Assembly: GCA_021464415.1 (NCBI GenBank) | Contig: JAKCWG010000839.1 | Coordinates: 248,001-312,000, forward strand | Length of the DNA: 64,000 nt | Source of the DNA: Lonicera japonica | Lineage: Eukaryota; Streptophyta; Magnoliopsida; Dipsacales; Caprifoliaceae | Direction: 5' to 3' | Part shown: in pieces, positions 1 to 11,849 of the stretch | Numbering within the stretch: the first letter of the stretch is position 1 | How the letters are laid out: every line of letters begins with the position of its first letter | Position numbers and translations under genes: made by a program | The notes under the pieces: model-generated | What the model saw: only the letters and a program-made list of their open reading frames with translations | Database searches by the model: none | Told to the model about the DNA's origin: nothing

Positions 1-3000
1 CTTGTAATTCCTTTTGTCCGTGATACTCTTGTAAAAAACTTTTAAATAGTGGATTTTGTTCTGAAGTAGGGTGCCTCCGTGGATGTTTCTCTCACTTGAG
101 AGTTTACCAAGTAAAAAAAACCCTTATGTTGTGATTGATTGGTTGATTTTCTATTTTTTAGTTCATTAATTGCACAAATATCACAAAGGTTTTCAAGAAT
201 TTTGAAAAATTAAATAAGTATTTCATAAAGTTCAGTTTCGACACTTTTGAAAAGTAAATTTTTGGTTTGTTATTAATTTTGGATTATCCATTGTAGGAAT
301 TTCACTGTCCACATGATTGTCCTCATTGGTTAATGCACGTTTCAAGTGGCAATATGCTTCCACGTGGGTCCAACTACCGCTCACCCAGTCATCCGAGCAA
401 AGTCCACCAGGTTGGGCCCCTTCCAGGTTTAGGAGCACAAATAGTAACAATATTGTCTCTAACTTAAACACCTTTAGGTAACATCTATGGGGTTTTATTT
501 TAAAATGTCTCTTTACTATGTGGTGACACTATCCTACTTATTGACTCTTATTGAGTAATATAATTTTTTTCATATGAAACCAATAGTTTGAGCCGTTCAT
601 TATAATTTTTTCATGTGAAATCATTTGAAATCAAATGTTTCTCTAATTATTAGAATAATTTCTCAACATTCTTGTAAAACCGATCCTTAAGAAATAGGAA
701 AAAGAAATTAATTTTTCGGATAATCACGCAGGATACCTTAATAAGTTATACTTTTTGAAAATATATACAACCTAATTAATACATATGCTATAAATAACCG
801 GTAATTATATATTGCTCGTTTCCCAATTAAAAAATTTGTGAGACAATCAAAGGAGACCCACATGATTATTAAAGGTTATAATACTTTTAAACGTAATCAG
901 TTATGATGAATCTAGTTTTGATTTGTGTGAAAGTCAAACGTTAATTCCTCATTATTATTATTGTAATTAAATTACAATTGTCGGGCTATGTCTTTCTATT
1001 GTAAGGTTAAATAAATATGATATTGTCCTGTTAATTAAATTTTTTTGGTTACAGCCTGTTAATTAATTAATTTCACGATATGATCGATATTTTAATAATT
1101 ACTTTAATTAGCATGGAATAGCATGTTGTTAATAATTACTTTAAATAGTCCCCCATGTGCAAATATTTAATCTCCTTTATTTATTGAAATTTAATACCCC
1201 CATATATTTAAGAATATCATTTCACACGTACTTGTACACGTGTGTATGATCAAGAGAGTATTCACTCAAATGGTCAAACCAACAGTCACAATTAAAAGCC
1301 CCATTTTGATTTTTCACATTTACATTTTTTAGAAAAAAAAACAAACACTAATACATGATGGTTAGAATTAGTAATACTTTTGACCTCTAAAATATATTAC
1401 TAGTCTCACTTTTATCTTTAATGTTTCGATTTAGATGCATTAAATCCAAAATTTAAAAATTCTATTATTTCAATGTAATCCAATTGGTTATTCACGTTAA
1501 ATTATTAACAGAATTAACATGTAGAATCATATGATTTATTTGTCACTTTTCTAATAAAATTTCTTACAATACCTGCACAACCATTTCGACAAACACACTA
1601 CGTCATCACAGCCATTTCGGCTGTCGAGAATCATCTCAGCGAGTTTCACTCCTCGGCTAGTGATTTCCGCCCAGTCTCCCGGCCGGGTATGGGGAAGTTG
1701 AGCCTATGGTCCAATTATGGGCTTGTTTTGTATTTCTATTTTTAGGCTTCCTCAGTCCTCACGTGCAAATATTTAATTAATCCCGCTTGTCTAATAAAGT
1801 CAAATAAAAAATAGCCAATTTTAGCCTAATAAAATATAAGTGCCACTCTTAAATAATATTATTTTAGTTGTGTACATGTGTATATTTGCATGAATAAGAT
1901 TGTATTCACACACGGTATAAATAAGAGTTATTTACAAAAGTCACTCTTAAAATTTACCTTTTGTCTTACTTTGGTGTACAAAATTCTAAATTGTAAAAGT
2001 TACAACATGAAATTTCACTCGCGTATCACTTTAACTCAAAAGTGGGCGGCCCGTTAAAAATTAAACGGAATCTGCTATGTGCTTACCATGTGATTTTCAA
2101 AAGATCACGACTTTTCTCATTTTAGTTTGAAGTTTTAAAACTGCTTTTGTATATATATGAAGGAATAAAGACGGTTCTCAGTATACATATACATTTTTTT
2201 TCTATACAAGCAAATAATGATGTTTTAGTAGTGCAATTTCTTTATATATATATATATATATAATTTAATTTACAAGTATCACAATAAAGTGTGATTGAAC
2301 ATACTACCACCACAAACGGGTGCAATACAACCACTACAACAATGGGTTGAATATAGACGGTTCAGACTATCTAACTTATAATGTAATTACACAGTTGTGG
2401 TTGCAGCTGCATATATATATATATATATATGTATATATAGGGTTCTGATTTCATACCAAATTATGGAAGTTCAAATGTAGTTCTAATTTGATCGTCAAAT
2501 TAGAACTACATTTGAACTTCCATAATTTGGTATGAAATCAGAACCCCAAATTCTGTTGGGTCAAAAAATGTTTTCTTGACATGCTGGTGTATATATTAAT
2601 TATACGGAAGATAGTTAAAACTCAATTTAGGGTATGTTTGATTATCCCTAAAATTTTACCCAAAAATTAATCTAGTTGCGAGTATAGTTATATATGCATT
2701 TTTTGGCTGTTGCAATTTTTGATAGACATCTCATGCACATTTATTTATTTATTTTAATTTTGTCCTATCAAATTAAATACATAATACTTTTTTTTTCTTA
2801 AAGATAGAACTATACAATTCCGCATACACGTGTGTATAAAATATCATTAAAAACAATTTGGGTTTGAAAAGCACAATACAGTGGCAAACAAAAATACGTC
2901 CAACAGAAAAATGAAAAAAGAAACAAGTTGGAAATTAAGCTGGAGAAGCTAATTCTTGAAGCAAGATAAACAAGAAACTAAAAACTAAAGGGAAGTCTAA

Positions 3001-3249
3001 CTGTGCCTCCTAGCAGGTTACAAATGATAACCCTTCGCATGCTCTAGAAGTTGGTCCAACTTCATAGAACTCTGAGTTGACCACAACCGCTAGCTTAAAC
3101 TTTTGAGTGAAATGGTTTATAATACATTAATTGCCCGATACACTTGTGCCACAATATGAATCTGAGTTACTTTATCGATTTTGAGTCCATTAGAATTATT
3201 GATTTGATTTATATATTCCAAACATTTTGTGGAGAAATATTGAAGTACA
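1..3249. other. Non-coding AT-rich DNA
   Basis: No convincing protein-coding gene is visible here. The stretch contains TA microsatellites near 2243-2262 and 2410-2430, a perfect palindrome (2440-2546, listed separately) and a GC-richer patch at about 1600-1700 that I cannot identify. A short plus-strand reading frame at about 295-466 is discussed as a finding. The reverse frame at 232-471 starts with a hydrophobic stretch but has no other support. Confidence 0.6.
2440..2546. repeat. Perfect inverted repeat, 51-bp arms with 5-bp loop
   Basis: The arms 2440-2490 and 2496-2546 are exact reverse complements, separated by the loop ATCGT (2491-2495). Each arm starts from GGGTTCTGATTTC at its outer end. 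The left side abuts a TA/ATATAT tract. Transcribed RNA would fold into one long hairpin. It is most likely a foldback MITE or a very young hairpin locus. No clear target-site duplication is visible and no ORF lies inside. Confidence 0.9.
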
Positions 3250-3616
3250 TCACCATTTAAATAGTGAGAACCATTTATGTTTCTTCCCATTATGTGTGTC
3301 AACCCAAGCATCACTTGGAAGTTGAAGCAAAGTTAAATGAATCTTCTCAACTTGCTGCTCACATACACCACAATTGCTTGTAACAGCACATGCTTCATGC
3401 ACAAGTTCATTCTTGCATTTGCATTTCGATCAACTTTATCATATCTTCGTTCACTTTGAAAGCTTTGAAGCAAATTTCACACACTGCATCTTCTTCAAAA
3501 ATCTCTTCATCGTGTTCGAATGGAACTAGATTACATTGACCAAATTTCAAAGGAACAAAGTCAATTAAAATGGTAAAATTCGAAACGATAATTATATTCA
3601 GAAACAAATTACCCAT
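3250..3616 (-). pseudogene. RINGv (RING-CH) E3 ubiquitin-ligase fragment, frameshifted
   Basis: On the minus strand the frame starting with ATG at 3616 encodes an acidic run followed by AVCEICFKAF (first Cys pair), then breaks. In the next frame the sequence resumes as KCKCKNELVHEACAV, then NCGVCEQQV and HLTLL, ending with TGA at 3250-3252. This order (C-x2-C, C-x-C, H-x2-C, C-x2-C) is that of the plant RINGv family, whose members transfer ubiquitin through zinc-binding RING-CH domains. The N-terminal and transmembrane parts usual in the family are not seen. The one-base shift lies between the MIKL and KCKC segments (about 3420-3435). It is a decayed fragment unless an unseen intron repairs the frame. 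Confidence 0.7.
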
Positions 3617-5820
3617 TCTGTCATAAATTATATGCCAGTATTTTACAGATCAGTACTACAGTAGGACAGGTTTCCGTATTTGTATTAGAGTGTATATATA
3701 TATATATAGGTTTTTTAAATTTAATGTCTAATGTATCTTTCTTGTAAACGCAATAAATACTACGTATATTTCAAAAATAATTACAAAAGATAAAATTTTA
3801 CAATGTATCTAGATAATCGCTCTAGCATATATATAAAGATCGATTAAAATACAAAATGTAGAAGATGAATTTTGAAATTTTAAATGGCTATAAGCAGGGT
3901 AGGAGGAATTCCATGGCAAAGGTAAAGTTAAAATTAAATTGTTGTTTTAGTTAATATTAATTTTTAAATTAAAATATTCTATTGCAAATATAATATTATT
4001 TTTTAAATTAAGAGTTTGCTATTTCTCTTTTAACACCCCGGCCAATTTCCTTAATTCATGAGATGTAATCAATGTAGAAAATTAAATTATTGTGAAAACA
4101 AGCTAGCATAAACTCTTGACTTAAGATGGAGAGAGTGGTTAATTTTTTTTACAATAAAAAAAATATTCACCCCCTTGACCTTTCACATACCTGACCCCGT
4201 TGGAAGAAATTAAACTAAAGGAAGAATGAAGAAGAGTCAAATCCGAGATTATATTTAATTTATCAATTAAGTTAAATACCTTTGCGATTTGATTTGATCT
4301 CACGATGAAAATATTTCCCCCAAGTACAGAGGCCCTTGAAATTGGAGCGATCACCTACATAACGAACATGATTGAATACATTCGCTATTATTATTAATAA
4401 TTTACACTTTCACACGACTAATTGTAGAGAATAAATAAATAAACATATCTCTCTAATTAGTAGTCTAATTATTTTAATTTTGGTACTTTTTAAGAAAATA
4501 TTAATTTCTACATAAATAATACTATGTCAAGACTATAATTTATTTTGTACTATGAAATTTAATACATTGATTATCTATTGAAAAAGAAATGAGAATATTA
4601 TAATTACTTTAAGATATCACAAATTCAAAAGAAATGTGAGACATTGATTATCATTTATTCAAGGGTTAATTGCATTATCAATTTTTCACTACAACCACTT
4701 CCAAATTGAATTTTTAAGTGAAATTTTGTGGAAACGATTCTCATCGTTATGGAGATCATCTTCACCAAATTTTATGAAAAGATTCATCAATTTAACCCTC
4801 AAAATGGACTGTCCATTTTGAAATTTTTTCTAAGTTAAACCCTAAAATTATTATAAAAGCACAAAATAATGGTATTAGTTGCACCCAAACATTTTATAGG
4901 CCAGTAGTATTAAAATTTTGTAAACATACTAATTTACCATGGCCTGGTCTCTTTCCTTCTTAATGCTTAGTTTTCAAGTCAAAACATTAACTTTAATAAG
5001 TTGCCAAAAATTGGGATGTGACGATGGAAATTGTTTCCGGTGACTTGGCCGGTCAGCGACGGTGTACGGAACACGCGGTTTGGGATTGCGGTTAATTTTT
5101 ACTTGAAAACACTATATAATGGCATATTTGTATCAAATAAAAAAAAATAAAAAAAAAGAAGAAGGTATCTTAGGATGCTCACAAAATTTTGAACTTCCAT
5201 ATACCCTTTATATATCTATACTACATATTATATAAAGCGAAAACTAATTTCAACCGCCATAAAGCTGTGTCAAACTTTTGAATTGATTATTTTACCCCTA
5301 TGATCTCTTTTTTTATTAAAAAATATACTTGCAAGGGGGTTTGAAACTTAAATCTTTGACAAAATAATCTAATGCTTAACTACTAGACTACTTAATTAAC
5401 ATATTTATTTTATATTTTAGTTTGAACTAGATATATCTAAGTAGTACACACATTGTGTGTGCATGTGATTGGGTGAATACAAAAACAATCTTATAAGAAA
5501 AAGGGTGAACTTAGCAATTATAATGACATGGTGCAGTGAAGATAAAATGTGAGTTAACTAGTAAATGCACGTTTCGAAAAACGTCCTCTACTGCAAATTA
5601 ATGACTCTGGTTTTTCTCTAATAATATGATTCCTTTTAAGAATATGAAAAGGGGTTTTCCGGGGGGAAGCAAAAGAAGAAAAGGATAACTTACATTCGAA
5701 TTAGTTGTTTTACGAGGTCTACTTGTTACACTAGGTGGACGATTCGATTTTTGAACCGCCTGCACACAGATTAGATATAAATGAAATGGGTTAAAAAAAA
5801 TAAGGAATCTTTTTTTAAGT
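3617..5820. other. Non-coding DNA with one possible minus-strand exon
   Basis: Mostly AT-rich and without genes. On the minus strand, about 4280-4354 reads as a short open segment (SRASVLGGNIFIVRS) flanked by an AG at its start and a GTATTT donor-like sequence at its end. It could be a stray exon, but I recognise no family and no neighbouring exon. The rest shows nothing I can support. Confidence 0.35.
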
Positions 5821-5886
5821 ATGACTAATCCCAGTATGTATGATGGAATCAAAGCGACTCCTAATTCAAGTATTGGATTTCCTGTT

Positions 5887-5960
5887 TCAATTTGGAGGGG
5901 TCATGGCATGGAAAGAACAGGTTCAAAATCACGATCAATTCCTTTTTCAAACCTTGATGT
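5887..5960 (-). pseudogene. Probable plastid-derived psbC 3'-end fragment (NUPT)
   Basis: The reverse complement of 5907-5951 translates to FEKGIDRDFEPVLSM, which I recognise as the C-terminal end of CP43 (PsbC), the photosystem II chlorophyll-binding core antenna encoded in chloroplast DNA. It is followed by an extra CCATG-type duplication and then ATGACCCCTCCAAATTGA (minus strand of 5887-5904), close to the final MTPLN-stop of psbC. Upstream the CP43 similarity fades. Surrounding sequence to 5700 and 6090 may belong to the same insert but was not recognised. It is too short and too altered to encode a working protein. Confidence 0.5.
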
Positions 5961-6862
5961 AACTGCACGAACCGTTCCACAACAACGATATAATTTGCAG
6001 CATGAATTATTTTCTTACGTTTTCGATCTATACAATAGAAAAGCAGAATTTCAACAAATGACTTTACGCAAGAAGAAAATTCTGAACCCAACCATTACCT
6101 TGACAAAACTACTACTTATTTTATATGTTTTCACCATTTTAAAAGATAATTCACGTTTAAAGAAAAATGTCACACACAATATACATATAGTTTGGAAAAA
6201 GTGTCTATTTTAATTAAGAAAGAAGTGGTTTTCGCATATTATGTTAAACAAAATAATCTTAAATATTCTCTATTTTATTACAATTTCTTTTAATACAAAC
6301 TAACATAGCATCTGTTAAATAAAAGGAAAGACAAACAAAGCATAAAACATGTGTTTGTTTTATGAGGTCTACTTCTTACTGCAAATAATAGAAAAGGGGC
6401 AAAATAGCATATCTGCAAATCAGTAAAGAAAAAGATGTTAATAATTTGAGTTATTTATATTTTACTTTCGAGAAATTTGACCATTTTTTTACTTTTGTCC
6501 AAAAATTTATTTTCTTTTGTACTTGTCCATAAAATTTGTTCTTGTTATCAATATTTTAATCTAAAATCCGATGCTCCATTTGTTTTTTAAACAAAAAATA
6601 CCATATAAAATTAATGTGTTATGAAAATCAAAGCTACACGTGTTATTTTATATTCAAAAAACAAATTTATTTCTTGAATATAACGTTCAAATTGACGAAT
6701 ATGATAAAATGTTCTCCCGACTGTTTTTGTAACAGTTCAAATTAAATTGGGGGCATTTATAACAGTCTTTTCTAAACACGTGAAATAAAATAGCGAAATT
6801 AATTAAAATAAAACCAATCATCAATTGACAAATCCCTCGATGTTCCTCTTATCTCGCTCTTA

Positions 6863-7228
6863 GGCCATCTCCAATGGTGTTTTCTACACAAGCAAATTTT
6901 TATGATAGAAATGAATAATAGAAAAAATCTTCTCCAATTGGCATTTCTATCTCCATTTCTATCCTGGGTGAAAGTCTAGTAGGATTGGGAATTTCTATGT
7001 GACATGGCAAATTTTCATTAGCTGTTGTAGACCCGCTAATTCTCTCTTTTCATTAAATAAGAGATAAAGTAAAAAAGAAATGGAACAATAGAAATTACCA
7101 TTCAAAACTATCTTTTTTATTTTTTTACACCAATACAAATATATTGCCAATAAATATAAAAATATTATAAAATAATATTGACACGTAAGATAGAAATGCA
7201 AAAATAAAAACCAACATCGGATATGGCC
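6863..7228. mobile_element. PIF/Harbinger-like MITE, TTA target duplication
   Basis: The element begins GGCCATCTCCAATGG and ends in CATCGGATATGGCC, so its termini are imperfect inverted repeats. It is flanked on both sides by TTA (6860-6862 and 7229-7231), the target duplication typical of PIF/Harbinger elements. At 366 bp with no ORF it is a non-autonomous miniature element. It sits just upstream of the spliced gene that begins near 7240. Confidence 0.65.
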
Positions 7229-7239
7229 TTACTTCACTC

Positions 7240-10200
7240 GATCTCACTTCACTCGATCTCCCTCAGTCTCGAGCTCTCACATCAAAAAACCACCAGTGTC
7301 GTCCTCACCAATGCCACCGGCGTCGCCCTCTCCACTACCCCGGCGTCGCCCTCACCAGTGTCAACCTCACCACTACCATTGGCGTTGCCCTAATTTCACC
7401 ACCGGTCAACTCATTCCATCACTGAGAGGGGCTTTTCTAGGGTTTCAATTTCGGATTAGGTTATTACCGCCCTCATTAGTTCCTTACTCTTCAAATTTCG
7501 GATTCATTTCAATTGTTCAGGTAAACATTAATCGCTATTTCGAATTTGCTTGAAATTCATCCATTGCTAGGTTTTCCTAGGGTTCCGATTTTATGAAGAT
7601 TCGTCTTCTAGGGTTCAAATTTCATGAGGTTTTCTTGCCTTCCTTAGATCCAGCACTTTTATTGTTTGTTTGTCTCTAAGGTATCTGTAGGTGTAGATTT
7701 GTTTCTTCTCATATCTTAATTTAGTTTATTAAGATAGTAGAGATTGAATAATTGAGTTTGATGATTGCAAATTATGGTGATTAGTGTTCTATATTTGTGA
7801 ATAATTATGAGATTCTTGCTAATCTAGTAAATTATATATAATTGTTTTGTTAGTTTCTTTGTAATCTAGATTTAGATTTGCAGTTGGATCTTTATTGTCT
7901 AATTTGATTTAATTATGCTCCAATTCGAGTCTATGAAAGCACCAAAAATCGAAACAAGTAAGTACTACTAATGCGGTTGATGTAGTTTAATTGTATGCAG
8001 GTTAGCGTCGCCTCCCTTAAAGCAGTTCATACAGTTGACGAGGCAGAGAATTTCACACAATAGTGGTCTTGATTCAGTTTATTCTAAGGAAGGAGGTAAG
8101 CAGATTTCTTTACTAACCAGAGGATTTTTAGTTGAATTCTTTTATAATAAGTGAGAGATGTCTCTGGCATCCACAAGACAAATTCCGTTCACTCTATTGT
8201 CAATTATTGCCAATTATGAGGCACTAAATGTGGTCAGTTCGTTAATTCACAATGGAACATGCTAGGTTATAATACATTCCCGGGCTATATGGTCACGCTA
8301 GCTTGGTTCTGCTGCTTATAAAGTATTGGACTTGTCAAAACAAATTTTAGTAGATTTGTCTCAATCTTCGTTAAACCATTATTTCTGTCTTAAACCCATA
8401 CACTGGAAATTTTAAATTCGATTTGCCACTGTTAAAGTACGGATATTAGTTTATTACTCAACTTTGAGATGCCACAATGGCCAAATTTGTACCGTGTAAC
8501 TTATTATTTGTCCGAGTATGTAAATAAACCGCAAATAATGATGCACATTAATCTTTTAATTCATAGTTTGTTCACTCTTATATACATGAATATTAATCTA
8601 GTAATTTTTTAAAATCAAGTAGCCCAAACTACTTTGGGATTAACTTTTAAATTCGACTCTGATGTTCATTTATTTTTTTGGACAAAACTCGGATGTACAT
8701 GAGTTTTTACAAGGCGCGTATTTTATAATTTATACTATTTGAGATTCCCTACATAGGAAATCTTGAGGATCCAGGTACTCTATCATCACTTCAATAGTGA
8801 AGAGCAGCAAGCAGCGTTTGAAAACGATAATAGGGTTCTCGAAGAGAGAAAGAAACTGAAAAAAGCAAGATAAAAAGGTATGCTCTAATTAACTGCGTGC
8901 AATCTTCTTTTTCTTGCTGAACATTTTTACATATGTTGGAATAAGTGGATGCAAATATACTCTGCATGCTTACAGGGAAATCCAGTAAATGCTTTTCTTT
9001 TCTTTGATTACATTGCCAATACTGTGCATCATATAGATTTCAAGAAACTCTAATGAATTCTGAGTTAATTTTTTTTCTCTCTAGGAAATAGTTACAGATC
9101 CTTCAGTGAAATCATCCTCCCACGTTATGAACCCTTCCAATGGCCCTCCCTATGCTCCGTCTATGGTCTCTATGGAAATTGACGATGGCATCTCCTACCA
9201 AGGTTGGTGTAAACTCTGTGTTAACTACTTATACTAGTCAATTGAAAATCTGTAATGGTGACATGTAATGTTGGCTGATCCTACACCATTCTATTAGATT
9301 GCCACAATATTTTACTCCCATGCCTTGGGTTATTTAGACTGTTTTAATCTATCTTTGTTTTGAGAATGACATAAAGCCTTGCACATGATATGATATGGAT
9401 ATAAAATATGGTATGTAGCATATCACATCATGAAGAGGGGTTTGATGTTGGTGAAATTTATTGAGGAAATCATCGGTTGGGTGATATTGTGATACTAGAT
9501 ATTGTGTATGGAGGTGGCTGATGTGGGGTTTTCATAAAAAGTAGTCATTCTTTTCTCTGTTCTCATTTTTCTATTCTTTGTGATTACTGTTCTGTTTATT
9601 TTAATTAAGTGGTTATGTTTGCCATTTGCAGCCATTGGTGGTGCAACTGAACAGCTTCTTCAGCAACATGCTCAGGCGTTGGATCAAATTTCTGTGAACT
9701 TTCCAGCACTTAAGGTAGTTATTAGGAGGAGTTGATGGAACTTTAAAGGGAAAAAGGTAAAAAGGGTATTTTAGGATTTCTGTTTTATTCTCACTCTTCT
9801 TTTTTACCTACTAGATAAATGAGAACTTCAATCTCTTTCTCCAAGCTCGAAATAACATTCTGACAATCATGAATGAGTATGTTAGCTACTGTCTATTCTG
9901 TACAGATTTTTCCATGATTCGTATCTTAATTCAATTTTGCACTCAAATACCTTTTGAACCAAAATAGCAAAGTTACTAGGACTACAATCAATTTTCTAAT
10001 AAATGAATATATTCAATAATTGAAGTGTTGTGTACGGTGAATATATTCTTCCGTTGTTATTTAGGTTGTTTAAGTTTTGTATATTCATGACAAATTCACC
10101 TATTGCGTGTATGCTACTTATTGTTAACAGTTGGAGAGTGTGTTAACAGTTTTTCATGTGCTTCTTGACTTGCACTTGATCTTTCATTCATTTTGTGGTT

Positions 10201-10493
10201 TGGTTATGTGAAGACTTATATATTTCTAATTGTGTATGAATCTTGCCTTCAAAAAAAAAAAGAAGTTGTCTATGATTCTTTGTCTATATTGAATTTGTTT
10301 TGTTAAGTTCGATTATTTGGATGTCTTTGGATTGAATGCTCCGAATGAAGGTTATACACTAGTATTTAGGTTGGTTAGTGAGGTTAGTGCTTGCATCCAC
10401 TAGAAGCTAACTCTTGGAGTTAATTTTTAGGTGTTGTGCATTTTCTTTTTTGCCAATAGGTCATGGGAATTATATCATTGATGGGGAAGTAAG
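7240..10493 (+). pseudogene. Spliced plant gene, apparently truncated; possible BRM-interacting (BRIP-like) relative
   Basis: The leader begins near CTTCACTCGATCTC repeats. Candidate exons are about 7240-7520, 8001-8095, about 8756-8877, 9085-9202, 9632-9714, 9815-9876 and a weak one at 10460-10493, each with AG/GT borders. A coding frame can start at ATG 9127 (MNPSNGPPYAP). It joins in phase through 9202/9632 and 9714/9815 to give AIGGATEQLLQQHAQALDQI and then NENFNLFLQARNNILTIMN. The pattern Q-L-L-x-Q-H-A-Q-A-L-x-Q-I-S resembles a plant nuclear protein I tentatively associate with BRM-interacting SWI/SNF subunits. This family call rests on memory only. The last exon reads into a stop and the expected C-terminal part was not found, so the copy looks truncated. 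Upstream exons contain stops in the joined frame and would be 5' leader. Confidence 0.45.
9127..9876 (+). CDS. Coding exons of the truncated gene (9127-9202, 9632-9714, 9815-9876)
   Basis: These three segments are the best supported coding part of the 7.2-10.5 kb locus. Exon phases fit exactly: 76 bp (phase 1), 83 bp (returning to phase 0) and 62 bp (phase 2). Donors are GTTGGT, GTAGTT and GTATGT; acceptors are TTTGCAG and TACTAG. They encode about 73 residues: a Pro/Ser-rich start, then a helical, Gln-rich stretch without Cys clusters or membrane segments. The following exon at 10460 gives only a few more residues before a stop. Function is unknown. Confidence 0.5.
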
Positions 10494-10499
10494 TGTATG

Positions 10500-11612
10500 A
10501 ATACTTAAAATTGGCCCTTTTGTAAGATTATGATACCAATTGATTCCAACTCTTGTTTTGTAAGATTTTGTTCATATTTGATTAACTAAATAAGTATTGA
10601 ATGGAATTTTAGTTATAATTTTTGTTTCTTTTGTATTTTTGGCTGAGTCGTCCCAAGATTTTTTTGACGCGGAATGAGAAAAGATTGTTTCTTTCTTCTT
10701 TTTTTTGTAGATGTATAATATTCACTATTTTTTTTGATGAATTCTGGGAATGAGTAAAATATTTGGAGTTTTTGAGTTGTATGGTTTTGATAATATTTAG
10801 TCAATATATGCATATGTATGTGTGTCAATATTTTTTTTGTTCGCTAATTTTTTATTTTTATTTTAAATTCTAGCTTATTTTGGCTTTTCTTATATATATA
10901 TGTATGTGCATGTATATGTGTACCATTTACAACAGCCTATAGGTGTGGTGTATAGTCATTTACCTCGTTTTGTAAGTGTTATTGTGTCTTTTTTAACCAT
11001 ATTTATTTGAATCTTTTATGACATTGTCAATTGCAATGGTTGCTGGTGTGTTGAAAAGCATGGTAAATAACTATTTACAACACGTTTTGACCGTGATAAG
11101 TGAGCTTTTTCCTAGTAGTAAAAGACGCATTATTGTATTTTGACTAGAAACAACTGGATGAAACTTTATGAATGGGGTGGAAGAAAAATAAATTTCATAG
11201 ATGAAAGTGAAAAGCAGTCAAACTTCATGGGGGTCAAATGCATTTAACTCTAATAATATTACAACCACCATAACAATAATAATAATAATATATGATACGG
11301 ACATCAAATTTGTGTTCATTTGAATTAAATTTACGATTTCTTTTGATATGATTTGCAGCTTCATTTTTTTTCTTTCTTATATTTCAGATCTATACTATAT
11401 ATAGAACTGAAATTTTGACTGAATTTACGTCTAAAAGAAGAAGAATATGATCGATTTCAACCCAAAACCTTCTGCTTGGCAAAACTACTACTTATTTTTC
11501 ATTTTTTAGACCATATAAGAAACATAATTCACGTTCAAAGGATAAACAATCCACCTCAAGGCCGAACATTGGATGTATCCCGTGAATTGCCTGAATCAAA
11601 AGAAAAAAATTA
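10500..11612. other. Non-coding DNA after the truncated gene
   Basis: T-rich sequence with a short AT microsatellite near 10890-10915 and an AAT run near 11275-11290. I found no continuation of the upstream gene and no coding frame with support. Confidence 0.5.
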
Positions 11613-11849
11613 TTAAGAACAAAGCAGATTTATCATATCGGATTGATCACTTGTGTCTTCCTCTTCATTGCTATAATCGACTGCTGCAACTAGATCAGAT
11701 TCCTCATCATCAATGGTTGTGATCGCGTCATCGGCATGAGCTAACAAGAAGCAACTGCAAAAATCTTCAAACAGCCTCTTAAGAACGCTGCTATTCCAAT
11801 CATCCCTCTTGCTTTCAAGGTTTTGTTGATCTTGTATTTCTTCAGTCAT
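11613..11849 (-). CDS. Small acidic ORF, unrecognised
   Basis: A 78-residue frame on the minus strand, starting MTEEIQDQQNLESKRDDW and continuing into a Cys-containing hydrophobic stretch (FEDFCSCFLLAHADD). It ends in a very acidic tail (DDEESDLVAAVDYSNEEED). The composition is more protein-like than that of other short frames here, and ATG is followed by an uninterrupted frame. I do not recognise a family. It may be a short gene, one exon of a larger gene, or chance. No partner exon was found nearby. Confidence 0.3.
   Translation of the reverse strand: MTEEIQDQQNLESKRDDWNSSVLKRLFEDFCSCFLLAHADDAITTIDDEESDLVAAVDYSNEEEDTSDQSDMINLLCS

Noticed and set aside
232..471. 79-residue minus-strand frame with a hydrophobic start
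   Set aside because: It looks like a secreted protein only at the N terminus; the rest has no motif and the opposite strand is as plausible.
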